64,000 nt of DNA from Kriegella sp963975415 (GCF_963975415.1 NZ_CAXBGN010000002.1:62001-126000), one strand, 5' to 3'. Shown: positions 19,901 to 28,957, numbered from the stretch's first letter. The notes: generated by a model from the letters alone, not told the origin. Translations and numbers: made by a program.

Positions 19901-20249
19901 CAATACCGATACCGATTGGCCCCGCTTTGTATTTGTGAATGGAACAAAGAATGTATGGAGAGGCAATGAAGGCGCTAGTTCGGGTGATAGCTCAAGTCTC
20001 CTAAACGCCGGGAATGACCAATTTTGGGAAAAAGGCGATTATTTAGCCCTTAGAGAAATAACCTTGAGCTACGATGTACCCTCTGAATATTTTAATGACG
20101 CCATAAAAAGATTAAATATTTATGTAACAGGTAGCAACTTACATTACTTCAAAAGCTATGCGGGTGAAACACCAGAGGTTGGCGGCGTGCAATACGGGGC
20201 ATTTCCGGTTCCTAAAACCATTACCATTGGATTAAACTTAACTTTTTAA
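16926..20249 (+). CDS. SusC/RagA-family TonB-dependent outer membrane transporter (sialic acid locus)
   Basis: An 1107-aa outer membrane importer. A long signal region ends near FSQ (residue 46). A carboxypeptidase-regulatory-like domain follows at about 50-125 (ITGTVADAQGVPLSGASIVIKGT, TQTDFDGNYSI). The TonB plug is at about 130-245 (DEVVVTGYGTQ, then IEVLKDAAATAIYGARSANGVI), and the rest is a beta barrel ending in the aromatic C-terminal LNLTF. There is no STN domain, so control is by the cytoplasmic GntR protein rather than ECF/anti-sigma signalling. It pairs with susD, 10 bp downstream. The substrate is predicted to be sialic acid or sialylated glycans from context. Confidence 0.95.
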   Translation: MKLSEKNYRVDKRPPNAGLRINIIQRTATLLFVFSVFFFSQNTFSQEQQITGTVADAQGVPLSGASIVIKGTTTGTQTDFDGNYSIISRIGDVLLFSYLGFNTQEHTVSDETNINIILVENTAMLDEVVVTGYGTQTRATLTTSVSKLDTQILESSTRANAATALQGTIAGLRVTNTTGQPGATPQIVLRGGTNFDGTGSPLILVDGIPSSFYALNADDIESIEVLKDAAATAIYGARSANGVILVTTKSGKVGKTSINYRYKYSMNEERNDQQYLGAADFINYNRQSIAWYREAINNPTSFGAFLDGANSMGTGGNTTDSPFTTQLLTPENNYLLNQPGWNSILDILDPGQTILFYDNQTVGDRIYQNSVSKDHYLSFDGGNEKGTYYLGLGLLDNDGLILGSGFKRYSGKFSGSYSISKKIKVNSNILYSHSNLSLSPLGGDDTVFRRFQSQAPTSRTYDNNADGTFSTIYAVGQNQGFGNPLYYQDKFIRKNLEQRLSASVGIDWNIIENLILSANGSHFAINNHNESFDRAYRVGSTSGPLRTAREASVGLERTLRNQLTGTLNYTKTFGDHNFNALIGAEYFKDNYYETFAGTRNSPTDLIETLNAGAEASGIPSSFETEYVISSAFGRLLYDYDNRYLLGFTFRNDGSSRLGNNKFDFFPGVSFGWNLHNESFFIDSPINKIISRVKPRISYGVNGNQGVLSNYGVFGAYGSQGVYNGQTGYANSALPTLDLQWEKSTTFNAGLDISFFSERLTFITDVYSRDIKDKLANLTLPFYTGFGSILTNNGTIRNKGFELQVNGDIIRNENLSWNVGATITSNKNYVTKLPENANDLNRQDGQLIWNSKTGQEEWVGGLQEGQRVGNDLVIAYEQDHIYVNQTEADADNNIQDDFLPGDKFKHFAGDVKWVDQNNDGIINSLDRKVIGRTTPDFLGGLTTSLKYKNLNLFVKTDFATGHLIWNHIRNKGYAQTQGNLNQPTEVLDSWTPNNTDTDWPRFVFVNGTKNVWRGNEGASSGDSSSLLNAGNDQFWEKGDYLALREITLSYDVPSEYFNDAIKRLNIYVTGSNLHYFKSYAGETPEVGGVQYGAFPVPKTITIGLNLTF

Positions 20250-20259
20250 ATTTTACAAG

Positions 20260-21771
20260 ATGAAAAATTATATCTATATAGTAGTGATTGCCATCGCAAT
20301 AACCTTGGGAGCATGTGAAAGTGAACTTGAACTAGAAAGCCCCAGTGAATTGACAACTGCCGGTTTCTGGGATACCGAAGAAGGGGTGAGAACCGCCCAC
20401 ACTGGACTATACGCAAATTTAAGATCATCGGCTCAAGACCTATGGCTGCTGGGCGAAATCAGAAGTGATATCTGGGGCGGGATTACCTTCGAGTCACCCA
20501 ATAACGAAACCCTAATTCGGTCTGATATTACAGTGGCGACAGCGCCCTTTGGCGGATGGGCAAACCTATACACAAGAATACACCGAATCAATGATTTCTT
20601 GGCAAATGCCCCCAGCGTCAGTTTTATTAATGAGGATGAGAAAAAACATCTTATTGCCCAAGCCTATGGCTTGAGAGCTTTCTATTACTACACACTTCTA
20701 AAAACTTGGGGAGAAGTGCCAATTATTTTAGAACCAGTAGGAACCATTGACCCGACAACCTTAACCAAACCAAGATCATCGCAAACCGAGGTAATGAATC
20801 AAATCAAGGCTGATATTCAGGCATCACTAGATAATTTTGGTGATGATGGTAGCTTTTGGGAGAGCAATCGAAACTTTTGGTCTAAAGCGGCAACCTTGGC
20901 ATTAAAAGGGGATGTCTTTATTTGGTCGGGCAATTTACTAGATGGAGGCGCTGCGGATTTTAACGAGGCAAAAGCGGCCTTACAACAAATTGCATCGCTT
21001 GGAATAAGTTTAGAGAGCAACATTGCTGATTTATGGGGAGTTGAAAATGAAGCGAACAGCGAATTTATTTTTGCATTACAATATAAACGTGATGAGGCCT
21101 CAAATTTCTACAATAACTTGACAGGCCGAAGCACGGAAATCAATCCACAATTTGATGATAGCGGAAACGCTATGATTGACTTTGTTATTGCAGGAGCTAA
21201 TAGATATGGGCAGTCAGGGAAAACTATAGCACTATTGGATGATAATGACGATTCTCGTAAAGATGCCACGTTCATTCTATTATATTCCGATGACAACGGT
21301 GGAACCGGGTATTCCAATTACACCGAGTCCGCATATTTTGGTTCTATATTCAACAAATTTTTAGGTCAAGTTGATGGCACCGAAAGGATATTTGAAAATG
21401 ATGTACCTATCTACCGGTTTGCTGATGTTCTATTACTTTTGGCAGAGACAAAAAACCTTCTTGGAGAGGACCCCTCGGGTGAAATAAACCAAATTCGCCA
21501 ACGGGCTTATGGCTCCAATTTCGAGGAAGCCACCCACGGTTATGTCAATAGTTCACAAACAGAAAACACAAATGCCATACTAGACGAACGCTATAAAGAA
21601 TTTGTCGGTGAAGGTAAAAGATGGTGGGATTTAAGAAGAGCAGGTAACAGTTTTGTATTTGACAACATAGAATTTCTGTCATCTAGTGAAGCATATAAAC
21701 TAGTATTGCCCATCACTACTGATATGATAGGTCGAAACCCGGCATTAGAACAAACCTCCGGCTATAATTAA
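20260..21771 (+). CDS. SusD/RagB-family nutrient-binding outer membrane lipoprotein (sialic acid locus)
   Basis: A 503-aa surface lipoprotein (signal TLGACESE, lipid Cys near residue 20) that would cap the SusC barrel and bind glycan. The SusD-like N-terminus (SPSELTTAGFWDTEEGVRTAHTGLYANL), the TPR-like helices (AQAYGLRAFYYYTLLKTWGEVPI) and the C-terminal RYKEFVGEGKRWWDLRRAG motif are all present. It is coupled to susC and followed by a hairpin terminator. Confidence 0.95.
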   Translation: MKNYIYIVVIAIAITLGACESELELESPSELTTAGFWDTEEGVRTAHTGLYANLRSSAQDLWLLGEIRSDIWGGITFESPNNETLIRSDITVATAPFGGWANLYTRIHRINDFLANAPSVSFINEDEKKHLIAQAYGLRAFYYYTLLKTWGEVPIILEPVGTIDPTTLTKPRSSQTEVMNQIKADIQASLDNFGDDGSFWESNRNFWSKAATLALKGDVFIWSGNLLDGGAADFNEAKAALQQIASLGISLESNIADLWGVENEANSEFIFALQYKRDEASNFYNNLTGRSTEINPQFDDSGNAMIDFVIAGANRYGQSGKTIALLDDNDDSRKDATFILLYSDDNGGTGYSNYTESAYFGSIFNKFLGQVDGTERIFENDVPIYRFADVLLLLAETKNLLGEDPSGEINQIRQRAYGSNFEEATHGYVNSSQTENTNAILDERYKEFVGEGKRWWDLRRAGNSFVFDNIEFLSSSEAYKLVLPITTDMIGRNPALEQTSGYN

Positions 21772-21794
21772 ATGGAGTTCTGAGTTAGTTGAGG

Positions 21795-21820
21795 AAAGGC
21801 CTTGTTTTTTACAAGGCTTT
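21795..21820. terminator. Terminator between susD and gntR
   Basis: AAAGGCCTTGT and ACAAGGCTTT pair around a T-rich loop, with a single bulged base. The hairpin lies 23 bp after susD and 1 bp from the end of the convergent GntR gene, so it can serve both directions. Confidence 0.7.
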
Positions 21821-21821
21821 C

Positions 21822-22550
21822 TTATTTAGCACCGTTTTTGAAAGCATGATCAAAATGCGGTTCCAAATGCCGGCGCATGGCATTTCTAAAGGTTTCCGGA
21901 GTGCCCACTTTCAGATTTTCAAATAACATGCGATGGGTTACGAATTTACCTGTTGAATAATGATAGTCATCAATGCCTGTATTCTTTGTTTCTTTCAGAT
22001 AGACATAATCAAAAACAGGCAACAATAAGTTCTGAAATTTTAATAATGTGGTATTGTTTGACATTTCGTATAGTTTGCCATGAAATGCAATCTCCTTATC
22101 CAGAGAGAACCATATTTTCCCTGCCCCAATAGCTTCTTCAGCGGCAACGATTTCCTCCAGCTCTTCCATATCTTGAGTAGACTTGTGCTCAAAGAGAAAA
22201 TCAGCCATTCCCATTTCTAAAATCAAGCGCAGTTCAAAGAGCTGCTTTAAAGTATCTTCCCCTAAAAGGGTAGGGTCCATAATACGCTCAAAATTGTTGA
22301 TAATGTCGGGTTGTTTCAAGATCATGCCCCGATGTTTCCTTGACTCTACCAACCCCAGTGTACGTAAACGGAGAAGCGCTTCTCGCACAACGGTTCTGCT
22401 AACACCTAAAGATTCAGCAAATTCAAGCTCTTTGGGTATGGCATCTCCCGCTTTAAGGTTATTCTCTTTAAAAAACGCCAACAAACGTATTTCTACCTTG
22501 TCCACGAGGGAACCGGTGTCTACAGGTTCCAACTTTTTGAATTTCTTCAT
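21822..22550 (-). CDS. FadR-subfamily GntR transcriptional regulator (probable NanR-type repressor)
   Basis: A 242-aa DNA-binding regulator. The N-terminal winged helix-turn-helix lies at about 15-85 (IPKELEFAESLGVSRTVVREALLRLRTLGLVESRKHRGMIL). A C-terminal FCD ligand domain follows at about 100-235, with the His-containing metal/ligand positions FHGKLYEM, HRMLFE and RRHLEPHF. It sits inside the sialic acid locus, opposite to its neighbours. It is predicted to bind the TATGT-n3-ACATA sites and release on sialic acid or a catabolite. An ATACG-TT-CGTAT repeat overlapping its own start codon could be a separate site, but this is weak. Confidence 0.9.
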   Translation of the reverse strand: MKKFKKLEPVDTGSLVDKVEIRLLAFFKENNLKAGDAIPKELEFAESLGVSRTVVREALLRLRTLGLVESRKHRGMILKQPDIINNFERIMDPTLLGEDTLKQLFELRLILEMGMADFLFEHKSTQDMEELEEIVAAEEAIGAGKIWFSLDKEIAFHGKLYEMSNNTTLLKFQNLLLPVFDYVYLKETKNTGIDDYHYSTGKFVTHRMLFENLKVGTPETFRNAMRRHLEPHFDHAFKNGAK

Positions 22551-22703
22551 ACGTTCGTATTTAACATCGACTAATTCAACTACCTCAGCAACAAAAATAC
22601 TACTACTTAATTAAATGATAAGCATTCTGGCGTTTTACAATTTGGAAGGACCAATATGCTATATTTATGTCTTTGTCACAAGCGAAGTTAAGATAATTTT
22701 GCT

Positions 22704-22727
22704 TATTTTTGTATTATGTTATACATA
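22704..22727 (+). promoter_or_regulatory. nan promoter/operator 3 (upstream of the epimerase-sialidase-symporter unit)
   Basis: TATTTTTG at 22704-22711 matches TAnnTTTG exactly. After 3 bp, TATGT-TAT-ACATA spans 22715-22727, 4 bp before the epimerase start codon. This is the same geometry as site 1, so a bound repressor would cover the start of transcription and the start codon region. Confidence 0.75.
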
Positions 22728-22731
22728 TTAG

Positions 22732-23889
22732 ATGAAGTACGCAGAAACATATAAGAATTCGTTACTGAACGATATACTTCCTTTTTGGGAGCGCTACTCT
22801 TTAGATTCCGTACATGGTGGTTATTTCACCTGCTTAGACCAAACAGGAAAGATATTCGATACCGATAAGTTTACATGGCTTCAAGCAAGACAAGTATGGA
22901 TGTTTTCGATGCTCTACAATGAAGTGGAGCAAAAAGAATCTTGGCTACAAATTGCAACATCAGGGGCCGATTTCCTAAAAAACAATGCAAGAGATTCAGA
23001 AGGGAATTTCTATTTCGCCCTGACAAAAGAAGGAAAACCTCTGGTACAGCCCTATAACATTTTCTCCGATTGCTTTGCCGCCATGGCTTTTGCCCAATAT
23101 GCCAAAGCCTCAGGAGACGAACGGTTCAGCAAAATCGCAAAGACTACCTATAACAACATTCTGCGACGAAAAGACAATCCTAAAGGAATTTATGAGAAAA
23201 GTACGGGCGTACGGACCCTTAAGAATTTTGCTCTCCCCATGATTTTGTCAAATCTGGTGTTGGAACTTTCAGCTATTCTCAAACCCGAAGAAATAGAACA
23301 AACACTCGATTTCAGCGTAAATGAAGTTATGGGCGTCTTCTTGGATAACGATTCTGGTCTGATCTATGAGAATGTCATGCAAGATGGTTCGCTACACGAC
23401 AGTTTTGATGGAAGGCTAATCAACCCAGGACACGGTATCGAAGCCATGTGGTTTATGATCGATATCGGAGTACGGAAAAATAATCAAAACCTTATTCAAA
23501 AGGCGACAGACACCATAATCCGCATACTGGAATACGGTTGGGACAAAGAATTTGGCGGTATCTTTTATTTTATGGATGCGCAAGGACATCCGCCCCAACA
23601 GTTAGAACACGATCAAAAATTGTGGTGGGTACATTTAGAAACATTGGTCGCATTGGCAAAAGCCCATGAACACCATCCGACAAAGACAATCGCAACTTGG
23701 TATCAAAAAGTTCACGACTATACATGGTCCCATTTTCCAGATCCCGAACATGGCGAATGGTTTGGGTACCTAAATCGCCAAGGAGAACCTTCGTCTACGC
23801 TAAAAGGCGGAAAATGGAAAGGATGTTTCCATGTTCCGAGAGCGATGTACCAATGTTGGAAATCATTTGAAAAAATAGAAGCTAAATAA
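22732..23889 (+). CDS. AGE-family epimerase/isomerase (N-acylglucosamine 2-epimerase)
   Basis: A 385-aa cytoplasmic (alpha/alpha)6-barrel enzyme of the AGE/renin-binding-protein family. It is predicted to convert N-acetylmannosamine, released by the lyase, to N-acetylglucosamine. Landmarks are WLQARQVWMFSMLYN near residue 60, NPGHGIEAMWF near 232, LEHDQKLWWVHLETLVALA near 288 and a Trp/Gly-rich HGEWFGYLN segment near 339, which carry the family's His/Glu/Arg active-site residues. It is the first gene of a unit with sialidase (13 bp later) and symporter, directly behind operator 3. This AGE type is used in place of phosphate-dependent NanE in sialic acid pathways of Bacteroidota. Confidence 0.9.
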   Translation: MKYAETYKNSLLNDILPFWERYSLDSVHGGYFTCLDQTGKIFDTDKFTWLQARQVWMFSMLYNEVEQKESWLQIATSGADFLKNNARDSEGNFYFALTKEGKPLVQPYNIFSDCFAAMAFAQYAKASGDERFSKIAKTTYNNILRRKDNPKGIYEKSTGVRTLKNFALPMILSNLVLELSAILKPEEIEQTLDFSVNEVMGVFLDNDSGLIYENVMQDGSLHDSFDGRLINPGHGIEAMWFMIDIGVRKNNQNLIQKATDTIIRILEYGWDKEFGGIFYFMDAQGHPPQQLEHDQKLWWVHLETLVALAKAHEHHPTKTIATWYQKVHDYTWSHFPDPEHGEWFGYLNRQGEPSSTLKGGKWKGCFHVPRAMYQCWKSFEKIEAK

Positions 23890-23902
23890 TAAATAAATAC
23901 CA

Positions 23903-25036
23903 ATGAAAAAAAATACGCTGTTCATCTTAATAGTGTTTTTCGCTTTATCCGTAAACGCTCAAGACCCTACATATCAAATGGCAGAGGGAATAAAAAGTCA
24001 TCAGGATCTATTCAATACATCTATGAACGATTCGGTATCCTGTTACCGAATACCTGCCCTTGTTACAGCGCCCAATGGCGATCTTATTGCTGCAATCGAT
24101 GAAAGGGTTCCTTCATGTAACGACCTTAGGGGTAGTGATGATATAAACATCGTTATCCGCAGAAGCGACAATAACGGAAAAACCTGGGGACCGATCGAGA
24201 CGGTCATTGATTTTCCTATAGGTCAGTCCGCATCCGATCCGTCTATGATCGTTGACGAAATTACCAAAGAAATTTTCTTGTTCTATAATTTTATGAACTT
24301 AAATACAGAAAAGGACATCTACTACCTGCATGTGATGAAAAGTTCCGACAATGGAAAAACTTGGAGCGAACCAAAAGACATTACATCGCAAATTGCCAAA
24401 CCCGAATGGCATAAAGACTTTAAGTTCATAACCTCTGGCAGGGGCATTCAGACCAGTACGGGAAAGCTCTTGCACTGTATGGCCAACTTGACTAGCGGTA
24501 TGCATGTATTCGGAAGTGATGACCATGGCAAGACCTGGTTTCTAATCGACACCCCAATATCTCCCGCCGATGAATCAAAAATCGTCGAATTGGCCGATGG
24601 AAGTTGGATGATCAATTCTCGTGCAAACAAAAAAGGGCTACGCTATATTCACACATCGACGGACGAGGGAAAAACTTGGGTCACCAAACCAGACCCGACC
24701 CTTATCGACCCAAGTTGCAATGCCAGTATCATTAGATATACCGCCATTGAAGATGGCTTTAAAAAGAATCGATTGTTATTTTCCAATGCCAAAACAACAA
24801 AAGGACGCACCAATCTGACGATTCGTGTTAGCTATGATGAGGGAAAAACATGGACCGATGGCAAAACAATTTATAAAGGTCCTTCGGCCTACTCATCGTT
24901 GACCGTCTTAAAAAACGGAGATATCGGCGTATTTTTTGAAAAAGATGAATACACAAAAAACGAGTTTGCAAGCTTGTCACTAAAATGGTTGACCGACAAA
25001 AAAGACAGTTACAAGAAACCTAAGAAAAGAAAATAG
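23903..25036 (+). CDS. Exo-alpha-sialidase (neuraminidase, BNR/Asp-box)
   Basis: A 377-aa exported glycosidase (signal cleaved after NAQ) with a six-bladed propeller fold. It would release terminal sialic acid from glycoconjugates. The YRIP motif with the first catalytic Arg is near residue 47. Five Asp boxes of the form S-x-D-x-G-x-T-W occur near residues 88, 146, 204, 251 and 310, and SGRGIQ near 177 carries a further Arg-triad candidate. It is a compact single-domain enzyme without a carbohydrate-binding module. It lies between the epimerase and the mutarotase-symporter fusion. Confidence 0.93.
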   Translation: MKKNTLFILIVFFALSVNAQDPTYQMAEGIKSHQDLFNTSMNDSVSCYRIPALVTAPNGDLIAAIDERVPSCNDLRGSDDINIVIRRSDNNGKTWGPIETVIDFPIGQSASDPSMIVDEITKEIFLFYNFMNLNTEKDIYYLHVMKSSDNGKTWSEPKDITSQIAKPEWHKDFKFITSGRGIQTSTGKLLHCMANLTSGMHVFGSDDHGKTWFLIDTPISPADESKIVELADGSWMINSRANKKGLRYIHTSTDEGKTWVTKPDPTLIDPSCNASIIRYTAIEDGFKKNRLLFSNAKTTKGRTNLTIRVSYDEGKTWTDGKTIYKGPSAYSSLTVLKNGDIGVFFEKDEYTKNEFASLSLKWLTDKKDSYKKPKKRK

Positions 25037-25087
25037 TCGCTGTTACGCCACATTAAGACCAAAAATACAGCACTGAATACTGCGTAA

Positions 25088-27691
25088 ATGAATAGAAAAG
25101 AAATTAGAAAAACGATTGCCGTAATTATTCTATTCGTTTCGCTAGGTTTTGGCCAACAAGCTCCTAAACTTCATACAACCGAACTTCCCGAAATACCAAA
25201 AAGAAATCAAGATTCGGTTGCTTTCGGCTATGCGGGCATGGTCGGCGGAGTTCACAACGAAACCATTATCGTTGGTGGCGGCGCCAACTTCCCGAATGGC
25301 TTACCATGGAAAGGGGGCAAAAAAATCTATAGTAACAAATTATACATTCTAAATGATGGCAAATGGCAATTATCACATCAGACCTTGCCTTCGAAGCTTG
25401 CCTACAGTGCTTCCGTATCGGTTCCCGATGGTATTCTGGTAGTAGGTGGCGAGAACGAAAACCGAACCAGCGACCAAGTTTATTTACTGCGTTACAGTCC
25501 TTCCACCGATACTACGGAAATTATCGATTACCCTTCGCTCCCCGAACCCTTGGCTTATTCTGCGGCGGTCGTAGAAGATGGCTATATCTATGTTGTCGGA
25601 GGTAAAAATTCTGAAAGAAGTGTAAACTCCTTTTACAGAATGTCTTTGAATGATAAAAAAGAATGGGAAAAATTAACCGATTTTCCCGGTGCTCCGCGAG
25701 CGGTGCATTCCATTATCGTACAAGAAACCAAAGACTCCAGAAAAATTTTTGTGATTGGTGGGCGCAATCAAATTACCGGAAAAAAATCGGAACCCCTGAC
25801 CGATTACCTATCCTATAACCTGAAAGAAGGACTATGGCAAAATGAGGGCAAACTAATTATAAACGGGAAGCCACGGGTTTTGATGGCCGCATCGGCCGAA
25901 AGCATGGGGTCTATGCATTTAATGGTCTACGGCGGTTCAGATGAAGTACTTTTTAATCAACTGGAAAATTTAGCCTTGCAATTGAAAAGGGAGAAAAACG
26001 ATTCCCTAGTACAGAAATTAGAAGAAAAAAGAAATGAAATTCTGAACACCCATCAAGGATTTTCCAAAGAAATATTGAGCTACAATACTATAACCAAAAA
26101 ATGGTTTGTATATGACACGTTAACGAACAAAATCCCTGTTACCGCTCTATCGTTTAAAAAAGACGATGAATTTGTAATAGTTTCCGGAGAAGTTTCTCCC
26201 GGCATAAGAACACCAAAAGTCAGTAAATACAAAATAGCTCAAGCCACCGAACCTTTTGGTGCTATCAACTATACGGTTTTGGTGCTCTATCTTTCGATTT
26301 CCCTAATGATCGGGGTCTATTTTGCCCGAAAACAAAAATCGACCGAGGATTATTTTGTAGGTGGCGGCCGTATTCCTTGGTGGGCCTCGGGATTGAGTGT
26401 TTTTGGCACGCTTTTAAGTGCGATTACGTTTATGGCAATTCCTGCCAAGGCATTTGTAACCGATTGGTCTTTCTTCTTTCTAAACATTACAGCCATTCTG
26501 ATAACCCCCGTTATCGCTTTCATATTCATTCCATTTTTCAATAAACTAAAGATTCGAACAGCCTATGAATATTTGGAAAATCGTTTCAACTATATGGCTC
26601 GTGCCTTTGGAAGCTTGTCATTTATTTTATTCCAATTGGGAAGAATAGGTATTGTATTATTATTACCTTCTTTGGCCATTTCAATTGTTACCGGCATACC
26701 TGTTGAAATCAGCATTCTGATTATGGGACTACTATGCATTCTCTATACGACCTTCGGAGGCATTGAAGCCGTAATTTGGACAGATGTGATGCAAGTCATC
26801 GTTCTTTTAGGGGGCAGCATCTTAGCGGTAACCTGGATAATACTTCATACAGAAACTTCTTTTACCAATATGATTACCTACGCTGCCAAAAATGATAAGT
26901 TTAACATCGCAAATATGAATCTCGATTTTACCGAATCAACCTTTTGGGTCGTATTCATCGGAGGTCTTGCTTCGGCAATGGTTACGCAGGGCACAGATCA
27001 AACCATCGTACAACGTTACCTGACCAGCACCGACCTGAAAAACTCGCAAAAGACCTTGTACACCAATGCAGTTTTAACTCTGCCGGCAACCGTCATCTTT
27101 TTCGGTCTTGGAACTTTGTTGTTCATTTTCTATTCAGAAATGCCCAATGCGCTATCTCCTGCGATTTCAAATAATGATTCTATCTTTCCGTGGTATATTG
27201 TGAGGGAATTGCCCATTGGGGTTTCCGGTCTATTGGTCGCCGGTATTTTTTCGGCTGCCATGTCAAGCATCAGCAGTAGCTTGAATTCCGTTTCAACCGC
27301 CTATTGCAATGATTTCCATCAACATTTTAAACCAAAAACACCAGATCATGAATTGTTGAAAATTGCTAGGGTCGCCACCATACTAACTGGAATTGCCGGG
27401 GTATTATTGGCGCTCTGGATGGCCAACTCCAATATCAAATCCCTTTGGGATGAATTCTACAAATTTCTCGGTTTGTTTACCGGAGGGCTCGGAGGTATGT
27501 TCCTTTTAGGCATGTTGACCAAAAAAGCCAATGCCAAGGGAACCTTAGTCGGACTGGCAGCCAGTGCTTTATTAATTTGGTATATCAGTGTCTTTACCAA
27601 TATCAGCTTTTTGATGTACGCTTTTTTCGGAGTAGTTTCCTGTTTTGCTCTTGGGTATGTCTTTAGTCTGATTATTAAGGATAAAAAATAA
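25088..27691 (+). CDS. NanM-like mutarotase fused to SSS-family sodium:solute symporter
   Basis: An 867-aa fusion. After a signal peptide, residues about 25-390 form a Kelch-type beta propeller of the cyclically permuted mutarotase family (GGGANFPNGLPWKGGKK near residue 60; GGENENRTSDQVYLL; GGRNQITGKKSEPL), related to the sialic acid anomerase NanM. Residues about 393-867 form a sodium:solute symporter with about 13 membrane helices (LSISLMIGVYFARKQKSTEDYFVGG; TDQTIVQRYLTSTDL). The propeller would sit in the periplasm and convert alpha-sialic acid to the beta anomer next to the inner-membrane importer. The gene ends the epimerase-sialidase unit. Confidence 0.92.
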   Translation: MNRKEIRKTIAVIILFVSLGFGQQAPKLHTTELPEIPKRNQDSVAFGYAGMVGGVHNETIIVGGGANFPNGLPWKGGKKIYSNKLYILNDGKWQLSHQTLPSKLAYSASVSVPDGILVVGGENENRTSDQVYLLRYSPSTDTTEIIDYPSLPEPLAYSAAVVEDGYIYVVGGKNSERSVNSFYRMSLNDKKEWEKLTDFPGAPRAVHSIIVQETKDSRKIFVIGGRNQITGKKSEPLTDYLSYNLKEGLWQNEGKLIINGKPRVLMAASAESMGSMHLMVYGGSDEVLFNQLENLALQLKREKNDSLVQKLEEKRNEILNTHQGFSKEILSYNTITKKWFVYDTLTNKIPVTALSFKKDDEFVIVSGEVSPGIRTPKVSKYKIAQATEPFGAINYTVLVLYLSISLMIGVYFARKQKSTEDYFVGGGRIPWWASGLSVFGTLLSAITFMAIPAKAFVTDWSFFFLNITAILITPVIAFIFIPFFNKLKIRTAYEYLENRFNYMARAFGSLSFILFQLGRIGIVLLLPSLAISIVTGIPVEISILIMGLLCILYTTFGGIEAVIWTDVMQVIVLLGGSILAVTWIILHTETSFTNMITYAAKNDKFNIANMNLDFTESTFWVVFIGGLASAMVTQGTDQTIVQRYLTSTDLKNSQKTLYTNAVLTLPATVIFFGLGTLLFIFYSEMPNALSPAISNNDSIFPWYIVRELPIGVSGLLVAGIFSAAMSSISSSLNSVSTAYCNDFHQHFKPKTPDHELLKIARVATILTGIAGVLLALWMANSNIKSLWDEFYKFLGLFTGGLGGMFLLGMLTKKANAKGTLVGLAASALLIWYISVFTNISFLMYAFFGVVSCFALGYVFSLIIKDKK

Positions 27692-28432
27692 CTGATATAA
27701 CTCCTTCGCTAGAATATTTTTATCAAGATTCTTAATTTATTTTCAATGATTTACACACAATGCAGGGAAGAGTTTTAATCATTAAAACACGTTCAACAGT
27801 TTACCTGCTTTCCGAAAGAACATTTAAAAAAATGGCATTCCTTGATTTTATCATAGAATCTTGCACTAGGCCGTTAAAATAGCGAATCTGACAATTTTAA
27901 CTCTCAATGGGATTTTGCTCGAAACATTCCCAATACAATTGTTCTCCTTTAAAAAATACGAAATTTCAACAATTTCCATAATAACATCGAGCAAGGTTGG
28001 ATTAAACCGCCCTATTTAGAAATTAACCACGGGACGTAAAGACTTGATTTGTTTACCGACAGTTCAAACAAAAGCTTTCAAAAAAATTCCGCCATTCTTT
28101 CAACTTTATATTTTCTTCCGATTTTTCAGACCTTCGGAGGACCCTGTAGCCTTAGCCAGCAAAAACGAATTACACCTTAAAAGCACTCATGTTTTATATT
28201 TCATTCAATTTAATCCCTTATTAGTATTAATCTCACTATTTTTATAGGAAATCGATAGATTTCGAAGCCCTGATTTGGAATTTAGCAGCTAAACCTCTTA
28301 AATTTATAACATGCTGATATCCTTAAGTATATAATAATGATACATTGATATTATAACGCAACAACAAAATCTTGTTCTAATGAAGAAGTGTTGATATTCC
28401 AATATTAGAACTACATAATTGCAGGAAACAGA
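27692..28432. other. 741-bp intergenic region
   Basis: AT-rich, between the symporter stop and the ECF sigma gene. Short open frames occur (for example at 28044-28247 on the plus strand) but show no protein-like features. No tRNA, clear terminator or strong repeat was recognised. It probably carries the sigma-factor promoter. Confidence 0.5.
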
Positions 28433-28957
28433 ATGACCAAAAATCTGCAACAAAATATTGAGCTTGTCTTTAAGAAACACTATAGAGAGTTTTGTCTGCT
28501 CTCTTATAGTTATGTATCTTCTATAGCGTTTGCGGAAGATATAGTTCAAGATGTTTTTGTCAAGATAATGGCCAATGAAGACTCCCATCAAATAACCAAT
28601 CTTAAAGGGTATATCTGGAAATCGGTCAAATATTCAAGCCTTCAACAAGTAAGACTTTCCAGAAAATTCATTCCGATAGACGACACTAATGGGATTACTA
28701 TAGTTTCTTCGGAGGAAGACAGTAGATCAGAGCTTGACTTAGGACCAAAACTTCATAGTGCAATTGCAAAATTGCCCACGCAGTGTAAAAATGTGTTCAT
28801 AATTTGTGCCCTAGATGGCCAAAAATACCAAACTGCGGCAATTTCATTGGGAATCTCGATAAACACGGTAAAAACACAAATGAAAAAGGCTTATAGTATT
28901 TTAAGAAAAAACTTGAAAAATACATATATATTCTTGCTATTCTTTGAGAATATTTAA
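28433..28957 (+). CDS. ECF-type RNA polymerase sigma factor
   Basis: A 174-aa extracytoplasmic-function sigma factor of the FecI-like Bacteroidota group. Region 2 is at about 8-70 (FKKHYREFCLLSYSYVSSIAFAEDIVQDVFVKIM), and region 4 is at about 105-160 (LPTQCKNVFIICALDGQKYQTAAISLGISINTVKTQMKKAY) with its helix-turn-helix. It is followed by the anti-sigma FecR gene and an STN-containing SusC, the standard trans-envelope cascade that induces a polysaccharide utilisation locus when substrate is imported. Confidence 0.94.
   Translation: MTKNLQQNIELVFKKHYREFCLLSYSYVSSIAFAEDIVQDVFVKIMANEDSHQITNLKGYIWKSVKYSSLQQVRLSRKFIPIDDTNGITIVSSEEDSRSELDLGPKLHSAIAKLPTQCKNVFIICALDGQKYQTAAISLGISINTVKTQMKKAYSILRKNLKNTYIFLLFFENI

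Noticed and set aside
22549..22560. ATACG-TT-CGTAT repeat at the GntR start as an autoregulatory site
   Set aside because: It differs from the three nan operators and lies on the start codon; kept only as a weak note.
28044..28247. A 67-aa frame in the gap before the ECF sigma gene
   Set aside because: Phe/Leu-rich sequence from AT-rich DNA with no conserved features; too weak to annotate.
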